Positions 15,412 through 23,251 of a stretch of 23,303 bases of DNA are shown piece by piece. The stretch spans positions 1-23,303 of the forward strand of contig CAYOTO010000049.1 of assembly GCA_964406945.1 (NCBI GenBank), given 5' to 3'. Each line of letters begins with the position of its first letter. The first letter of the stretch is position 1. The position numbers and the translations under genes are program-made. The notes beneath the pieces are model-generated. The model was not told where the DNA came from and ran no database searches. It was given only the letters and a program-made list of their open reading frames with translations. This DNA comes from UBA2266 sp964406945 (GTDB taxonomy: Bacteria > Planctomycetota > Phycisphaerae > Sedimentisphaerales > Anaerobacaceae).

Positions 15412-15993
15412 ATGAAATTGCCAGAACTCGAAAAACCTGAGAAATACGTAGGGCTTTATGTAGTCGACTTCGGCGATAATGTCGGCGTGGGATTCACAGC
15501 CGAGGAAGTCGGCGAACTGCTCGAGAGCGAAAAATACGCCGATGTGAAGGTCTACAAGATTCACAGGGCCTCTCCGGAAGGTCAAATGGAGCTGAAAGGC
15601 GTTCCCGGCAAGCGGTTTCAGCTCGAATCGGCGATGCTCTTTTATGCCGGCAGCCAGGACCGTGCACAGGCGGATTTCAAGAATCTGATCTCGCTGGCGG
15701 TATCGACGCCTCCGCCCTGCCGGGCAAGGGTTCAGTTGGCCGACTTAGGCGGTGAAACATTTGCAACCGCCCTGATCTACCCGGCCGAATATGAAGATGA
15801 GGTTAGCGCATGGCTTATCGGGGGAGACTACAAGACCGTCGGCGGCGCTGAAGGCGGGCCTTCGGCTCTGCAGAATTACTATGACCGGTCACCCGAAATA
15901 TTGGACCGCCATCAGCTTTTTGCAGGCCAGGGAATCGAAAGCCGAAGCGGACAGGAGCTGCTGGAAAACTTGAAGGTTGCGGTGCAGCGATAA
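15412..15993 (+). CDS. Conserved-looking protein of unknown function
   Basis: A 193-residue soluble, acidic protein with no signal peptide or membrane segment. Residues 1-65 (YVGLYVVDFGDNVGVGFTAE and on to KVYKIH) look alpha/beta; the middle (RVQLADLGGETFATALIYPA) may form a beta-hairpin; the C-terminus (LENLKVAVQR) is helical. No catalytic motif or known family is recognised. The start at 15412 has no ribosome site but has TATAAT 8 nt upstream. It is the second of two like-oriented small genes that both appear to lack a leader. The perfect hairpin at 16061-16090 follows 67 bp after the stop and may serve as its terminator too. Confidence 0.8.
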   Translation: MKLPELEKPEKYVGLYVVDFGDNVGVGFTAEEVGELLESEKYADVKVYKIHRASPEGQMELKGVPGKRFQLESAMLFYAGSQDRAQADFKNLISLAVSTPPPCRARVQLADLGGETFATALIYPAEYEDEVSAWLIGGDYKTVGGAEGGPSALQNYYDRSPEILDRHQLFAGQGIESRSGQELLENLKVAVQR

Positions 15994-16055
15994 AGGCCCG
16001 CGTCCGCGCTTGATTGGCCCGTCAGTTTTTCCTGAGCAGCCCTGCCGTACACCGA

Positions 16056-16092
16056 TTAAAAAAGGCCGCGAGCATTCGCCCGCGGCCTTTAT
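16056..16092 (-). terminator. Strong hairpin terminator, mainly for the protease gene
   Basis: AAAGGCCGCG (16061-16070) and CGCGGCCTTT (16081-16090) pair perfectly over 10 bp. On the minus strand six T follow (CCTTTTTTAATC), giving a classic terminator 29 bp after the protease stop. On the plus strand only three T follow, so it may work weakly in both directions. Confidence 0.88.
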
Positions 16093-16118
16093 AGTTGCTG
16101 CCATTAACCCTGTGACAA

Positions 16119-18968
16119 CTACATCGCCATCAGGTACCTGGCGTCCAGGGCCTTCTTGATCTGCTCCGACACATCTTTCAGATGTGCTCTGGTGTAAGGA
16201 TCGATCTTGCCTCCGTTGGAATTAAGGGTCTTGTCAGCAGCGACCTTGATACGCCTCAGCTCCTGAATCGCAAGGTCAGCAATCGGCTTGTAAGCGGCCG
16301 AACCTCTGGAACGCGTTTTGGTCAATTCCATCAGCAATGCCACATGCTCCTGCTGCAGATTGCGACGCAGACTGCTGATCATCGGCTTACGCGCGGTAGC
16401 CCGTTTCTCGAGCTTCTTGTCGACCTCCCGCCAGACTTCGTCGCTGATCGTATCCAGCAGTTCTGGCAGCGTCAAAGCATCCTTGTCGGCCTCGACCATA
16501 AACTCGTTGTCATAAATCCTGCCCAGAGTGGACGGGTACATGAGCATTGCAAGTGTCGAAGCCTGAATACCCATGATCCGGTCGTGAACGGGCCATGCCA
16601 CATCTTCAACGATGCTGCTGCGGTCGTCGAACCACTTGTCCACCGTCATACGTCTTAGAAGGTCCGGGGTTAAGCCGTAAGCGTCATCCCGAAACGTATT
16701 CTCAAGTACGAAGTCCAGAGCCTCCCGCTGCTTCTCGGCCTGAACCACCTCGATAGGAAGCCGTGCATTCGGGTCGCCCTTCTTGTCGCGATGCACGAAT
16801 GCACCGCCCAGCCAGTTAGCCATCATGCTGACCGAACGCAACTGCATCGACAGCGTCATCTCATAGGCCTTGCGAGCCTTCGACCAGCTCTCGCCGTCCT
16901 GAACGTACTTCTCGAGTAGCTTCTCACGACTGTGTTTGACGATATCCATCTGGCTTCTGGCATATTCGAGCGGCTTGGCGCTGAAGTCATAACGCCTGGC
17001 CAACGGATCGGGCCCCAGAGTATCTTCGTCGGTGGCGTACCGCAGTTCGGGTTCGGCCACGCGGCTCAGTATCTTGGGAAGCTCGCCGTTGTTGGGAGTG
17101 TACCCATATTCTATCGCCCACTCATCGTACGGGCCGATTCCTATCATGGCGTAGTTGCCCTGAACCTGTCCGTTTTCGGTTTTGATATTCACAGGCAGAT
17201 AGTCCATGATCGAGCCGGCAAACGGCTTGCTATCTTTGAGCTGTTCGCTGTTGATCTCCGACAGTTTGTATACACTCGAAGCCTTGAAGTTGTGTCTCAG
17301 CCCCAGCGTGTGACCGACTTCGTGACAGGTCAGATCGGCAATCAACGGACCGATGAAGGATTCCGGCATACCGTCAATCATAGAGGCCGACTTTTCAGGT
17401 TTTTTGGGCTTATCCTTATCTTCTTCCTTAGCCTCATCCTCGCCTTTTTCCTTATCAGCCGGCTCGTTGGGGTCGTTGGCGTCGCATTTTTCATCGCTTT
17501 CATTGATATCCTCGCCGATAATGTTCAGCATTCTGAACATTGCGACGTCGAACGCCCTGCCCTCACTGAGCGTGCACATACCGTTGATCTGGCACGTCCT
17601 GCCGGCGAGACCGTCGTATTCTTCGTCGCCTATTAGGCCTGTCTCAGTCTGTGCAATCGGATGCCCGCCGTAGGCCTGATGCCCATGCTGAGCCAGTTGC
17701 TCGACGATATGTTCCCGCTGAACCGGAGGCGCCAATCGAACGCGCGGGTCCCAGTTGGGATGGTCCGCCAGCCACGCCAGCGTTTCAGGACTTATCCCTT
17801 CCATGGCCATCTTGGGCATGACCTTGTGATAGGTGCTCCAGAAGTGACGAATCCAGCCGTCGGTAAGAATAATGTCCGCATCCAGAATCTCACCGGTTTC
17901 CGGGTGAACCCGGCTCGGACCGATGGCCGTTCCCTGATTATTAGTCAGCCAGCGAATGAAATTGTAGCGCACATCTTCGGGATCCTTCTCCATGTGCGCG
18001 CCGCTTCGCTTGTCCTGATAATAGACCTCGATAGCATTGCTGATGCCGACCTTCTCGAACGCTTTGTTCCAGTACAGGATGCCCTGACGCACCCAGCGAC
18101 GATACCTGACGGGCGTCGTGTGCTCAATGTAGAAGACGATTGGCTCTTTCGGAGGACTGAGTTGCAGCGACGGATCGGCCTTCTCAAGATTCCAGCGGTT
18201 GATGTAACGCACCTTTGTATCATCTTCTTTGTACTTGCCGAAATCGCTGTAAGTGGTAGTGAAATAACCGATTCGCGTATCAGCTTTGCGCGGACGATAA
18301 CCGCTGCTCGGCGTAATGTCGCTCAGAGAGTAGTGAAGACTCTGAAGTCGGCCCGAACTTGTGGGAACCTCGAAGGCGATTTCGACGTTCTTCGGAAAGG
18401 CCTTTGCCTTGGCGATCTTGACGAGTCTCGGATTTGATACTCTAACCGCTCCGGAGAAGAACTTGCTTGCATGGCCCAGCAGCAAAGCATCCATATCGAT
18501 AACGGGCGAACCCCCTGCCATTGTAACAATCGGCACATCCAGTATCACACGGTCTGTAAACAACCGCTGAACCGAACTTCGCGACTCGGCGTCGCCGGTC
18601 GATTTAATCTCGATGTTCGGCTCCATTAGAGCCAGTCTTTTATCGTAGCGCTTCCAGTACACGTACATATCACCTGCCTGAAGACCGGCATAGTCTTCGC
18701 CGCTGGCGACCGTCATAGCCATAAAGAACTTCTTGCCGTCATATCCCGGCGGCAGCGCCGCCAGCATCTGACCGTCTTTTTCGCGGGTCCACAGCGTATA
18801 ATAGCTCCTGGCGCCGTCCGCAGTCGACACTACCTTGGTGTACCCTTCAGAGACCTTTTCGAAAGGCGGAAACTGAGTCCCCGGTGCGGCCGTGGCGATC
18901 GCCGAGCCGGCGAGCATCACCAGTACAGCCAGAAGACAAGCCGCGGCCCTTGGTCTGAAGTTTCTCAT
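16119..18968 (-). CDS. Large secreted zinc-dependent metalloprotease (DUF5117/DUF4953-type)
   Basis: A 949-residue exported protein. The signal peptide ends near AIATA. Residues about 40-330 form the N-terminal beta-rich region of this family (RFxDRVILDVPIVT, ISDITPSSGYRPRKADTRIG), and the catalytic zinc site is HEVGHTLGLRH at 549-559, a metzincin-type HExxHxxGxxH motif; a helical C-terminal domain follows. An acidic, lysine-mixed insert (about 490-526, DEAKEEDKDKPKKPEK) lies just before the catalytic helix. AAGGAG is 7 nt before the ATG at 18968, and a near-perfect promoter is at 19075-19047. Members are generally predicted as exported peptidases; target proteins are unknown. Length is within the usual 800-1000 for the family. 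Confidence 0.9.
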   Translation of the reverse strand: MRNFRPRAAACLLAVLVMLAGSAIATAAPGTQFPPFEKVSEGYTKVVSTADGARSYYTLWTREKDGQMLAALPPGYDGKKFFMAMTVASGEDYAGLQAGDMYVYWKRYDKRLALMEPNIEIKSTGDAESRSSVQRLFTDRVILDVPIVTMAGGSPVIDMDALLLGHASKFFSGAVRVSNPRLVKIAKAKAFPKNVEIAFEVPTSSGRLQSLHYSLSDITPSSGYRPRKADTRIGYFTTTYSDFGKYKEDDTKVRYINRWNLEKADPSLQLSPPKEPIVFYIEHTTPVRYRRWVRQGILYWNKAFEKVGISNAIEVYYQDKRSGAHMEKDPEDVRYNFIRWLTNNQGTAIGPSRVHPETGEILDADIILTDGWIRHFWSTYHKVMPKMAMEGISPETLAWLADHPNWDPRVRLAPPVQREHIVEQLAQHGHQAYGGHPIAQTETGLIGDEEYDGLAGRTCQINGMCTLSEGRAFDVAMFRMLNIIGEDINESDEKCDANDPNEPADKEKGEDEAKEEDKDKPKKPEKSASMIDGMPESFIGPLIADLTCHEVGHTLGLRHNFKASSVYKLSEINSEQLKDSKPFAGSIMDYLPVNIKTENGQVQGNYAMIGIGPYDEWAIEYGYTPNNGELPKILSRVAEPELRYATDEDTLGPDPLARRYDFSAKPLEYARSQMDIVKHSREKLLEKYVQDGESWSKARKAYEMTLSMQLRSVSMMANWLGGAFVHRDKKGDPNARLPIEVVQAEKQREALDFVLENTFRDDAYGLTPDLLRRMTVDKWFDDRSSIVEDVAWPVHDRIMGIQASTLAMLMYPSTLGRIYDNEFMVEADKDALTLPELLDTISDEVWREVDKKLEKRATARKPMISSLRRNLQQEHVALLMELTKTRSRGSAAYKPIADLAIQELRRIKVAADKTLNSNGGKIDPYTRAHLKDVSEQIKKALDARYLMAM

Positions 18969-19046
18969 CTCATAACTCCTTAAAAGAACTGAAATTTCTC
19001 ATTTTACAGTTTTCCAATCGCACGAGCGTCCCTGCTCGAGGCGATA

Positions 19047-19075
19047 ATTATACCCTCGAAAAACCCACAGGTCAA
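19047..19075 (-). promoter_or_regulatory. Sigma-70-type promoter of the metalloprotease gene
   Basis: On the minus strand TTGACC (19075-19070), a 17-bp spacer, and a perfect TATAAT (19052-19047) give a leader of about 70 nt. That leader contains CGAGC/GCTCG arms (around 19023-19038) that can form a small hairpin. Confidence 0.75.
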
Positions 19076-19272
19076 TCGCACCGCGACCGTGTAAACCCTT
19101 CAAGAACAAGTGTTTGCAGCGGTAAAACGGCCCTCAAAAACCACCCCGTCCGATAAACATCGGCATGAATTGCCCGTGTTTGTGTTTCAATTATACCGGC
19201 CGGCAAAAGCAATTGGCTATTCGAAATCGCGCGACATCTTAAAAAAAATACCTGCAAAAAAACTACTGCCGG

Positions 19273-19464
19273 TCATTCTTCCCTGCCCGGTCCGTCCTTT
19301 CCGGCCTTTCGTGCTTTCCACAGATGATCGACCGCCAGCAATGGATGTCTCTTGAGCATTCTCGGGCCCGAGTATCTCATTACTTTGCGCACCTTTTGAC
19401 GCATGTCCGGTTTATAACAATGTACTGTGCATGCTGAGCACGGCCCCTTGTTGTCGGCACATGA
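19273..19464 (-). pseudogene. ygbA: C-terminal fragment of a YgbA-like (nitrous-oxide-stimulated promoter family) protein
   Basis: The frame reads CADNKGPCSACTVHCYKP, then VMRYSGPRMLKRHPLLAVDH before the stop at 19273. This matches the end of E. coli YgbA-type proteins: a Cys-x6-Cys-x2-Cys-x3-Cys cluster followed by YxGPRMLxRHPxLA. The first half of the family, including its upstream Cys pair, is gone; the preceding bases encode the tail of a heparinase fragment in a different frame. No ribosome site or plausible start is present, so this is a truncated pseudogene. Its four cysteines would form a metal-binding knuckle in the intact protein. Confidence 0.85.
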
Positions 19465-19796
19465 AGAAACCAATCTACTTTGACGCCCTTACGACCTGAA
19501 ACCTCGATTCTGCACTGTGGAGCGGGCCCGGTGTTACGCCGAGGCTCGTACGTTTTATTATCGTACGTATACAGGTCTGAGCCTTTACATGTTCGCACAC
19601 CCGCACCGGCGGGAAGAAGCGTCTGGACGAATAACCGGCCCTTGCCGTTCGAGATGACGAGTCGGTCATCGGCCCGCTCGGGAGGGTTTATGGCCTGGAA
19701 AAGCCATTTTTTCTGATGATCGGCGTTCTTCGCCACAACTCGATCAAATATGACAAAGGCGCCAGTCCGCACAAGAACAATCTGTCGTACAAACAC
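19458..19796 (-). pseudogene. Heparinase II/III-family gene, C-terminal fragment
   Basis: The frame (RQIVLVRTGAFVIFDRVV, NADHQKKWLFQAINPP, GKGRLFVQTLLPA, QCRIEVSGRKG, VDWFLHV) matches the C-terminal beta-sandwich of heparinase II/III-type polysaccharide lyases. The catalytic (alpha/alpha)-toroid domain is missing. It begins abruptly at 19796, directly after the N-terminal fragment of the same family in another frame, and ends near 19458 where the ygbA fragment starts. So both edges are deletion junctions. It is not functional. Confidence 0.8.
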
Positions 19797-19985
19797 GCTT
19801 CCACGCCTGGTCGCGTTCCTGGGCCAGACGCTTCAATCGACTGCGGGAGCCGAACAGACGAGGGTGCTCGCGAACGACATCGTGGCGATTGGAATGAAAT
19901 TGCGAACCCCGGGTGCTGTGGAAAATGAGAAGCAGAACGATGGGTGAAAGCAGCAGCCGTGCGGTTGGTCCGATCTTTCCTGATT
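19797..19985 (-). pseudogene. Heparinase II/III-family gene, N-terminal fragment
   Basis: The frame at 19956-19797 reads LLLSPIVLLLIFHST (signal-peptide-like), then HDVVREHPRLFGSRSRLKRL and AQERDQAWKRV. The HPRLxGSRxRLxxLAQER pattern is the known N-terminus of bacterial heparinase II/III-like lyases. No ATG, GTG or TTG was found in frame ahead of the signal-like segment, though AGGAAAG lies near 19976. The reading then runs directly into the C-terminal fragment, so the middle of the gene (roughly 400-500 codons in typical members) has been lost. Confidence 0.75.
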
Positions 19986-20011
19986 CGTATATGTTAGATG
20001 CGTTCGTTGCT

Positions 20012-20698
20012 TTACTGGTAACAACTGGCCAGCCAGTACTCGGCCATTATTCTAATATCCTCCAGATCGACCCGGCCGTCAAGGTTAAAATCGCCTTCGA
20101 GTGCCCGGCCTTCGGTCGACCAGTTGCTTGCCAGCACGGCCATGTCGCCGAATGCAACGATGTCGAGTGCATCGAGATCGGGACAGTCCAGATCGCAAAT
20201 ATTGCCTGTGCCGTCAGAATCGGCATCCGACTGCAGAGGGTTGGGCACGCCTGGGCAATTGTCCAGATCGTCGTTTATGCCGTCCTCGTCCGAATCGACA
20301 CACCCCACCGTTTCCCAGGCCCACGCGTACATTCCCCCCACCATATCATAGACCTTCGTGAAACCTTTCGAGTCCAGAAAGTTGCTGGCCATATTGCTTC
20401 TGCCGCCGCTCTGGCAGACCACGAGAATGTCGGAATCGACAGGCAGTTCGGTGTATCTTGCTGCGAACACTCCGCCCCAGTACGGGTAGTTAAACGCACC
20501 CGGAATATGGCCCCCGTAACAATACGAGGAGCCCTCGCGGACGTCGATGACAAGAAGTTCGGGCATCGTGCCGATCATATCTTTTGCCTGAGACGCGCTG
20601 ACATCAGTATGAGCCGCGGCCGTGTGCACAGCGGAAAGTACAAGCAGCAGAACGAGCGCCCATATGGCATGCAACGTCGCAAAACTTCGATTCTTCAT
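20012..20698 (-). CDS. Secreted rhodanese-TSP3-dockerin protein
   Basis: A 228-residue exported protein. The ATG at 20698 (GGAGG about 8 nt upstream) opens a signal peptide to about residue 29 (AAAH). Residues 33-130 form a rhodanese (sulfurtransferase) domain with the active loop CQSGGRS (Cys95) and IDVREGSSYCYGGHIPGA. Residues 133-171 are thrombospondin type-3 calcium repeats (DSDEDGINDDLDNCPG; DADSDGTGNICD), and 176-226 form a dockerin-like tail with a canonical calcium loop (DFNLDGRVDLEDI). Rhodaneses transfer sulfur or bind thiols, and the tail suggests attachment to a cohesin-like partner or the cell surface; no cohesin is in this window. A near-perfect promoter lies 79-107 bp upstream of the start codon. 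Confidence 0.92.
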   Translation of the reverse strand: MKNRSFATLHAIWALVLLLVLSAVHTAAAHTDVSASQAKDMIGTMPELLVIDVREGSSYCYGGHIPGAFNYPYWGGVFAARYTELPVDSDILVVCQSGGRSNMASNFLDSKGFTKVYDMVGGMYAWAWETVGCVDSDEDGINDDLDNCPGVPNPLQSDADSDGTGNICDLDCPDLDALDIVAFGDMAVLASNWSTEGRALEGDFNLDGRVDLEDIRIMAEYWLASCYQ

Positions 20699-20776
20699 CC
20701 CCTTCGCCTCCAAGCGGACCTGAACTTCAAGGCGGTCTTCGAATTGCCGGACAGGTCCTGGTTTTATATGACCTGT

Positions 20777-20805
20777 ATTATACGAAAACCGGCACTCAAA
20801 GTCAA
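20777..20805 (-). promoter_or_regulatory. Sigma-70-type promoter of the rhodanese-dockerin gene
   Basis: On the minus strand TTGACT (20805-20800), a 17-bp spacer, and a perfect TATAAT (20782-20777) predict transcription starting near 20770, giving a leader of about 70 nt. Confidence 0.78.
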
Positions 20806-20907
20806 ATCTGAGCCCGAAACGCCCAAATACCAATCACCGCCTACAACCTGAAAATCCCCCCTGAACCCCCAGAAACTGGGACAAGCCAAAGATATCCGTC
20901 AGCGGAC

Positions 20908-21132
20908 CTATTCAGCGTTTTGGGACGATTCGTCATTGTGTTTGTGTTTCGCTTCGGCCGGGCCGTCCACGCCCTCATCAAGTTTTTCAAGCAGAAGCTC
21001 TTCGAGTTGTTCGATACGCTCCTGCAGATTGCGAATCTGCTCTTCCATAACGTGCTTGAAATGGTACTGCTCCTGGAAGATTTTGTCCCAGTTGTATTCA
21101 TGCGGCAGATCCTTGAGAGCATCGAACGGCAT
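20908..21132 (-). CDS. Small coiled-coil protein downstream of ThuA
   Basis: A 74-residue protein beginning MPFDALKDLPHEYNWDKIF, followed by a strong amphipathic coil (HFKHVMEEQIRNLQERIEQL, EELLLEKLDE) and a polar tail. It is cytoplasmic by prediction, has no signal peptide and no known family, and probably dimerises. The ATG at 21132 begins 19 nt after the ThuA stop; no strong ribosome site is visible, suggesting translational coupling. The open frame continues upstream into ThuA in another frame, so a longer form starting inside ThuA cannot be excluded. The leading DALKDLPHEYNW looks conserved, which supports a real gene. Confidence 0.65.
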   Translation of the reverse strand: MPFDALKDLPHEYNWDKIFQEQYHFKHVMEEQIRNLQERIEQLEELLLEKLDEGVDGPAEAKHKHNDESSQNAE

Positions 21133-21151
21133 CTGGCGCCAGTGATCCGCA

Positions 21152-22171
21152 TTAACGCTTATCTTTGGGCATAGCGTGATCGGATGGTTTGAGACCGGTT
21201 TTGTGCTTGTTGAAACCGATATGGTTCGGGTCGTATTCCCCGACCAGGTCGACATTGCTGTTCGGATCGATCTTGTCTTCCATCTCCATGGCCCAATAGC
21301 ACGCATTCACAAGCAACCTGCGAAAATTCTCACATTTGAGGTCGTCGCCATGGCCCATGGTGGTCGTGAAGACCCGGCAGGTATTACCCTTCCGGCCCGT
21401 GTAGGTCTTCGTCCATGCGACCGGCACCGGCTCCTTATCGGGATTCGGATCATCTTCGCGGTCCATACCCTTCAGCACAAGGCCCATGATCAAAGGCTTG
21501 CTGTCTCCGGAGAGGGCAGTAATGCCGTAAACATCGGACGGTCCCCAAATCTCTCCGACCCCCTTGACGATGGGATGATTTTCCATGCCTTCGGCGATGA
21601 CACCACGGGTGCTCTCCCTCTGGTGACCGCCGTAGTGATTGATCCAGGTTTCGCCCAACACCTGCCGGCCGTAGCCGCCTTTGAACTCTTTGTCGCGAAA
21701 ACTGTACTTCGCGTACGGACTGTCCATGTTTCTCTTATAGAAAAAGGCATGCGTGGCCGTTCTCAAACCGATAACGGGTTTGCCCGCTTCGGTATAGTCT
21801 ATTATATGCTTCATCTGCTCGTCAGGCAGTTCGCGAAAACGGGTAAAGAGAACCATAAGATCTGCATCGTCGAGCGCCTGTAAGCCCGGAATATTCGTCT
21901 GTTCCTGCGGATTGATCTCGCCGGTCTTCTTGTCTATCGCGAAAAGCACGGTACACTTGAAGCCGTGGTGTTTTGCCAGAATTTTGGCCAGTTGCGGCAT
22001 CGACTCTTCGCTGCGATACTCCTCATCCCCGGTAACAAACACGATGTGCTTGCCGTTGCCGGGTCCCTCATCCGGTTCGTATGTGATCCACTTGTCAGCA
22101 CTCATAGCAGCACCGGCGAATGCCAGCATAATAATAACTCCTGAAATCACAGTCAGTCGAACACCGCGCAT
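21152..22171 (-). CDS. Secreted ThuA-domain protein
   Basis: A 339-residue exported protein of the ThuA/trehalose-utilisation family, which has a class I glutamine-amidotransferase-like fold. The ATG at 22171 (after AAAGGG) begins a signal peptide (cleavage near AAMSA). The core shows HIVFVTGDEEYRSEESMPQL, a DADLMVLFTRFR strand, VIGLRTATHAF, NHYGGH, and the C-terminal TTTMGHGDDL. An upstream TTG at 22186 is in frame but the ATG is better placed. ThuA proteins in planctomycetes are often co-located with oxidoreductases or sugar enzymes and are thought to act in sugar-related processing, but the reaction is not established. A small coiled-coil gene follows 19 nt after its stop and is probably coupled. 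Confidence 0.93.
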   Translation of the reverse strand: MRGVRLTVISGVIIMLAFAGAAMSADKWITYEPDEGPGNGKHIVFVTGDEEYRSEESMPQLAKILAKHHGFKCTVLFAIDKKTGEINPQEQTNIPGLQALDDADLMVLFTRFRELPDEQMKHIIDYTEAGKPVIGLRTATHAFFYKRNMDSPYAKYSFRDKEFKGGYGRQVLGETWINHYGGHQRESTRGVIAEGMENHPIVKGVGEIWGPSDVYGITALSGDSKPLIMGLVLKGMDREDDPNPDKEPVPVAWTKTYTGRKGNTCRVFTTTMGHGDDLKCENFRRLLVNACYWAMEMEDKIDPNSNVDLVGEYDPNHIGFNKHKTGLKPSDHAMPKDKR

Positions 22172-22284
22172 GATAAACCCTTTCAATAATCTTGGAAAAC
22201 AAGCCTGATACTTTGCTCGAAGTTTATCAAAACGCGGTGCCGATCACAAGCCCATTTTTGCCGGGCACTGCTCCCGCCGCCGCA

Positions 22285-22688
22285 TCAGTCAGCCAGATCC
22301 TGCGCGATTTCAGCAGCCACTATTGTAACCGCCCTTCGCATCCGGTCAGTGTAGAGTTCCGGGTTTTCAACCAGATATTCGAAACTTCGGAATCGGTACT
22401 TTGGGTCCTCGGGAACTTCTTTGCAACCGGCATGCAGACTGTCACCGTAAGAAAATCCGCGTCTGTATAGTACTTTCTCATCATCAGGCCTGACCAGCCG
22501 AACCGCAACCGTCAGCCACGGACGAGTCGTGCTCTGCCCGATATTGACATCCTCGTAGCACCCGGCCGACACGACCGCCACGTCAAGATAGGCTTCGGAT
22601 CCGCAGCATACGGTTTTATAATCCTCAGCGAAGTACCGGCAATCATCAACCAAACGCCAAGAGCTATTAACAGTCCCAAACGCTTCAT
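22285..22688 (-). pseudogene. Exported protein of unknown function, frameshifted
   Basis: An ATG at 22688 with a GGGGGGG ribosome site 7 nt upstream opens a signal peptide (MKRLGLLIALGVWLMIAG), but this frame hits a stop near 22500. From about 22610 to the stop at 22285 a different frame is gene-like (EAYLDVAVVSAGCYEDVNIG, LTVAVRLVRPDDEKVLYRRG, a helical tail before AEIAQDLAD). A single indel around 22610-22640 would join signal and body into a protein of about 130 residues. No known domain is recognised. Alternatively the 150-codon frame from 22737 could be a real cytoplasmic protein, but then the aligned signal and ribosome site would be chance. Sequencing error is also possible. Confidence 0.6.
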
Positions 22689-22807
22689 GGTCGCACCCCC
22701 CCAAGTTAAACCCGCTGTTGTTCTTCCAACTCTTCATACTCTCGGCGGGTTCAGCCGGTTCCTGAATTCAGCAACTTGTGATAGCGATGGAATGAAACTA
22801 AAGCGAG

Positions 22808-23251
22808 TTACGGGTCCATCAGTTTGTACAATCGCAGCATAGCCGGTTCCGGCAGCGGCGGTTTGTGGGGTCTGTCTCGATTTCTACCCAACGTCTCCCA
22901 TCTGAGCACATATCGAACACCCTCTTGCCCGGAAGTCCCGGAATCTCCACACCATCGCACCTGCAAGCCGGGATGGTCGCCCTTGGGCCTGGAAAGAGCT
23001 GACGGAAACCGCCGCGGCCTGGAAGTCTCGCCAATCGGCTTGAGCGTCCGCTCATCGAGAATCCATACACCCGAGCCCAGTTTCTTATGCCCGTACTGCT
23101 GAACCAGTCGCACCCCGTCGTCGGTCCGTTCAACCCTTACCGGATAGACGCGGATTTCGAAGTCAATCGATCCGCCTCCGCCAAAACGCCATCTGTAGTC
23201 CCAATCGCTGGTTTGGTAGATCCTCCACTGGCGATTCTCGAGTCTGGCGCA
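22808..23251 (-). pseudogene. 5'-truncated gene of unknown function at the window edge
   Basis: An open frame of 147 codons runs from 23251 (directly after a TAG at 23254-23252) to the stop at 22808: QWRIYQTSDWDYRWRFGGGG, IDFEIRVYPVRVERTDDGVR, GSGVWILDERTLKPIGE and on to MLRLYKLMDP. It contains no ATG; the only usable in-frame GTG is at 23113, leaving the clearly coding-like upstream part unexplained. The frame is therefore probably the 3' part of a longer, interrupted gene. Upstream of 23255 the sequence turns AT-rich and does not continue the protein. The family is not recognised; the many Trp, Arg and Asp residues suggest a compact beta-rich domain. Confidence 0.55.
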
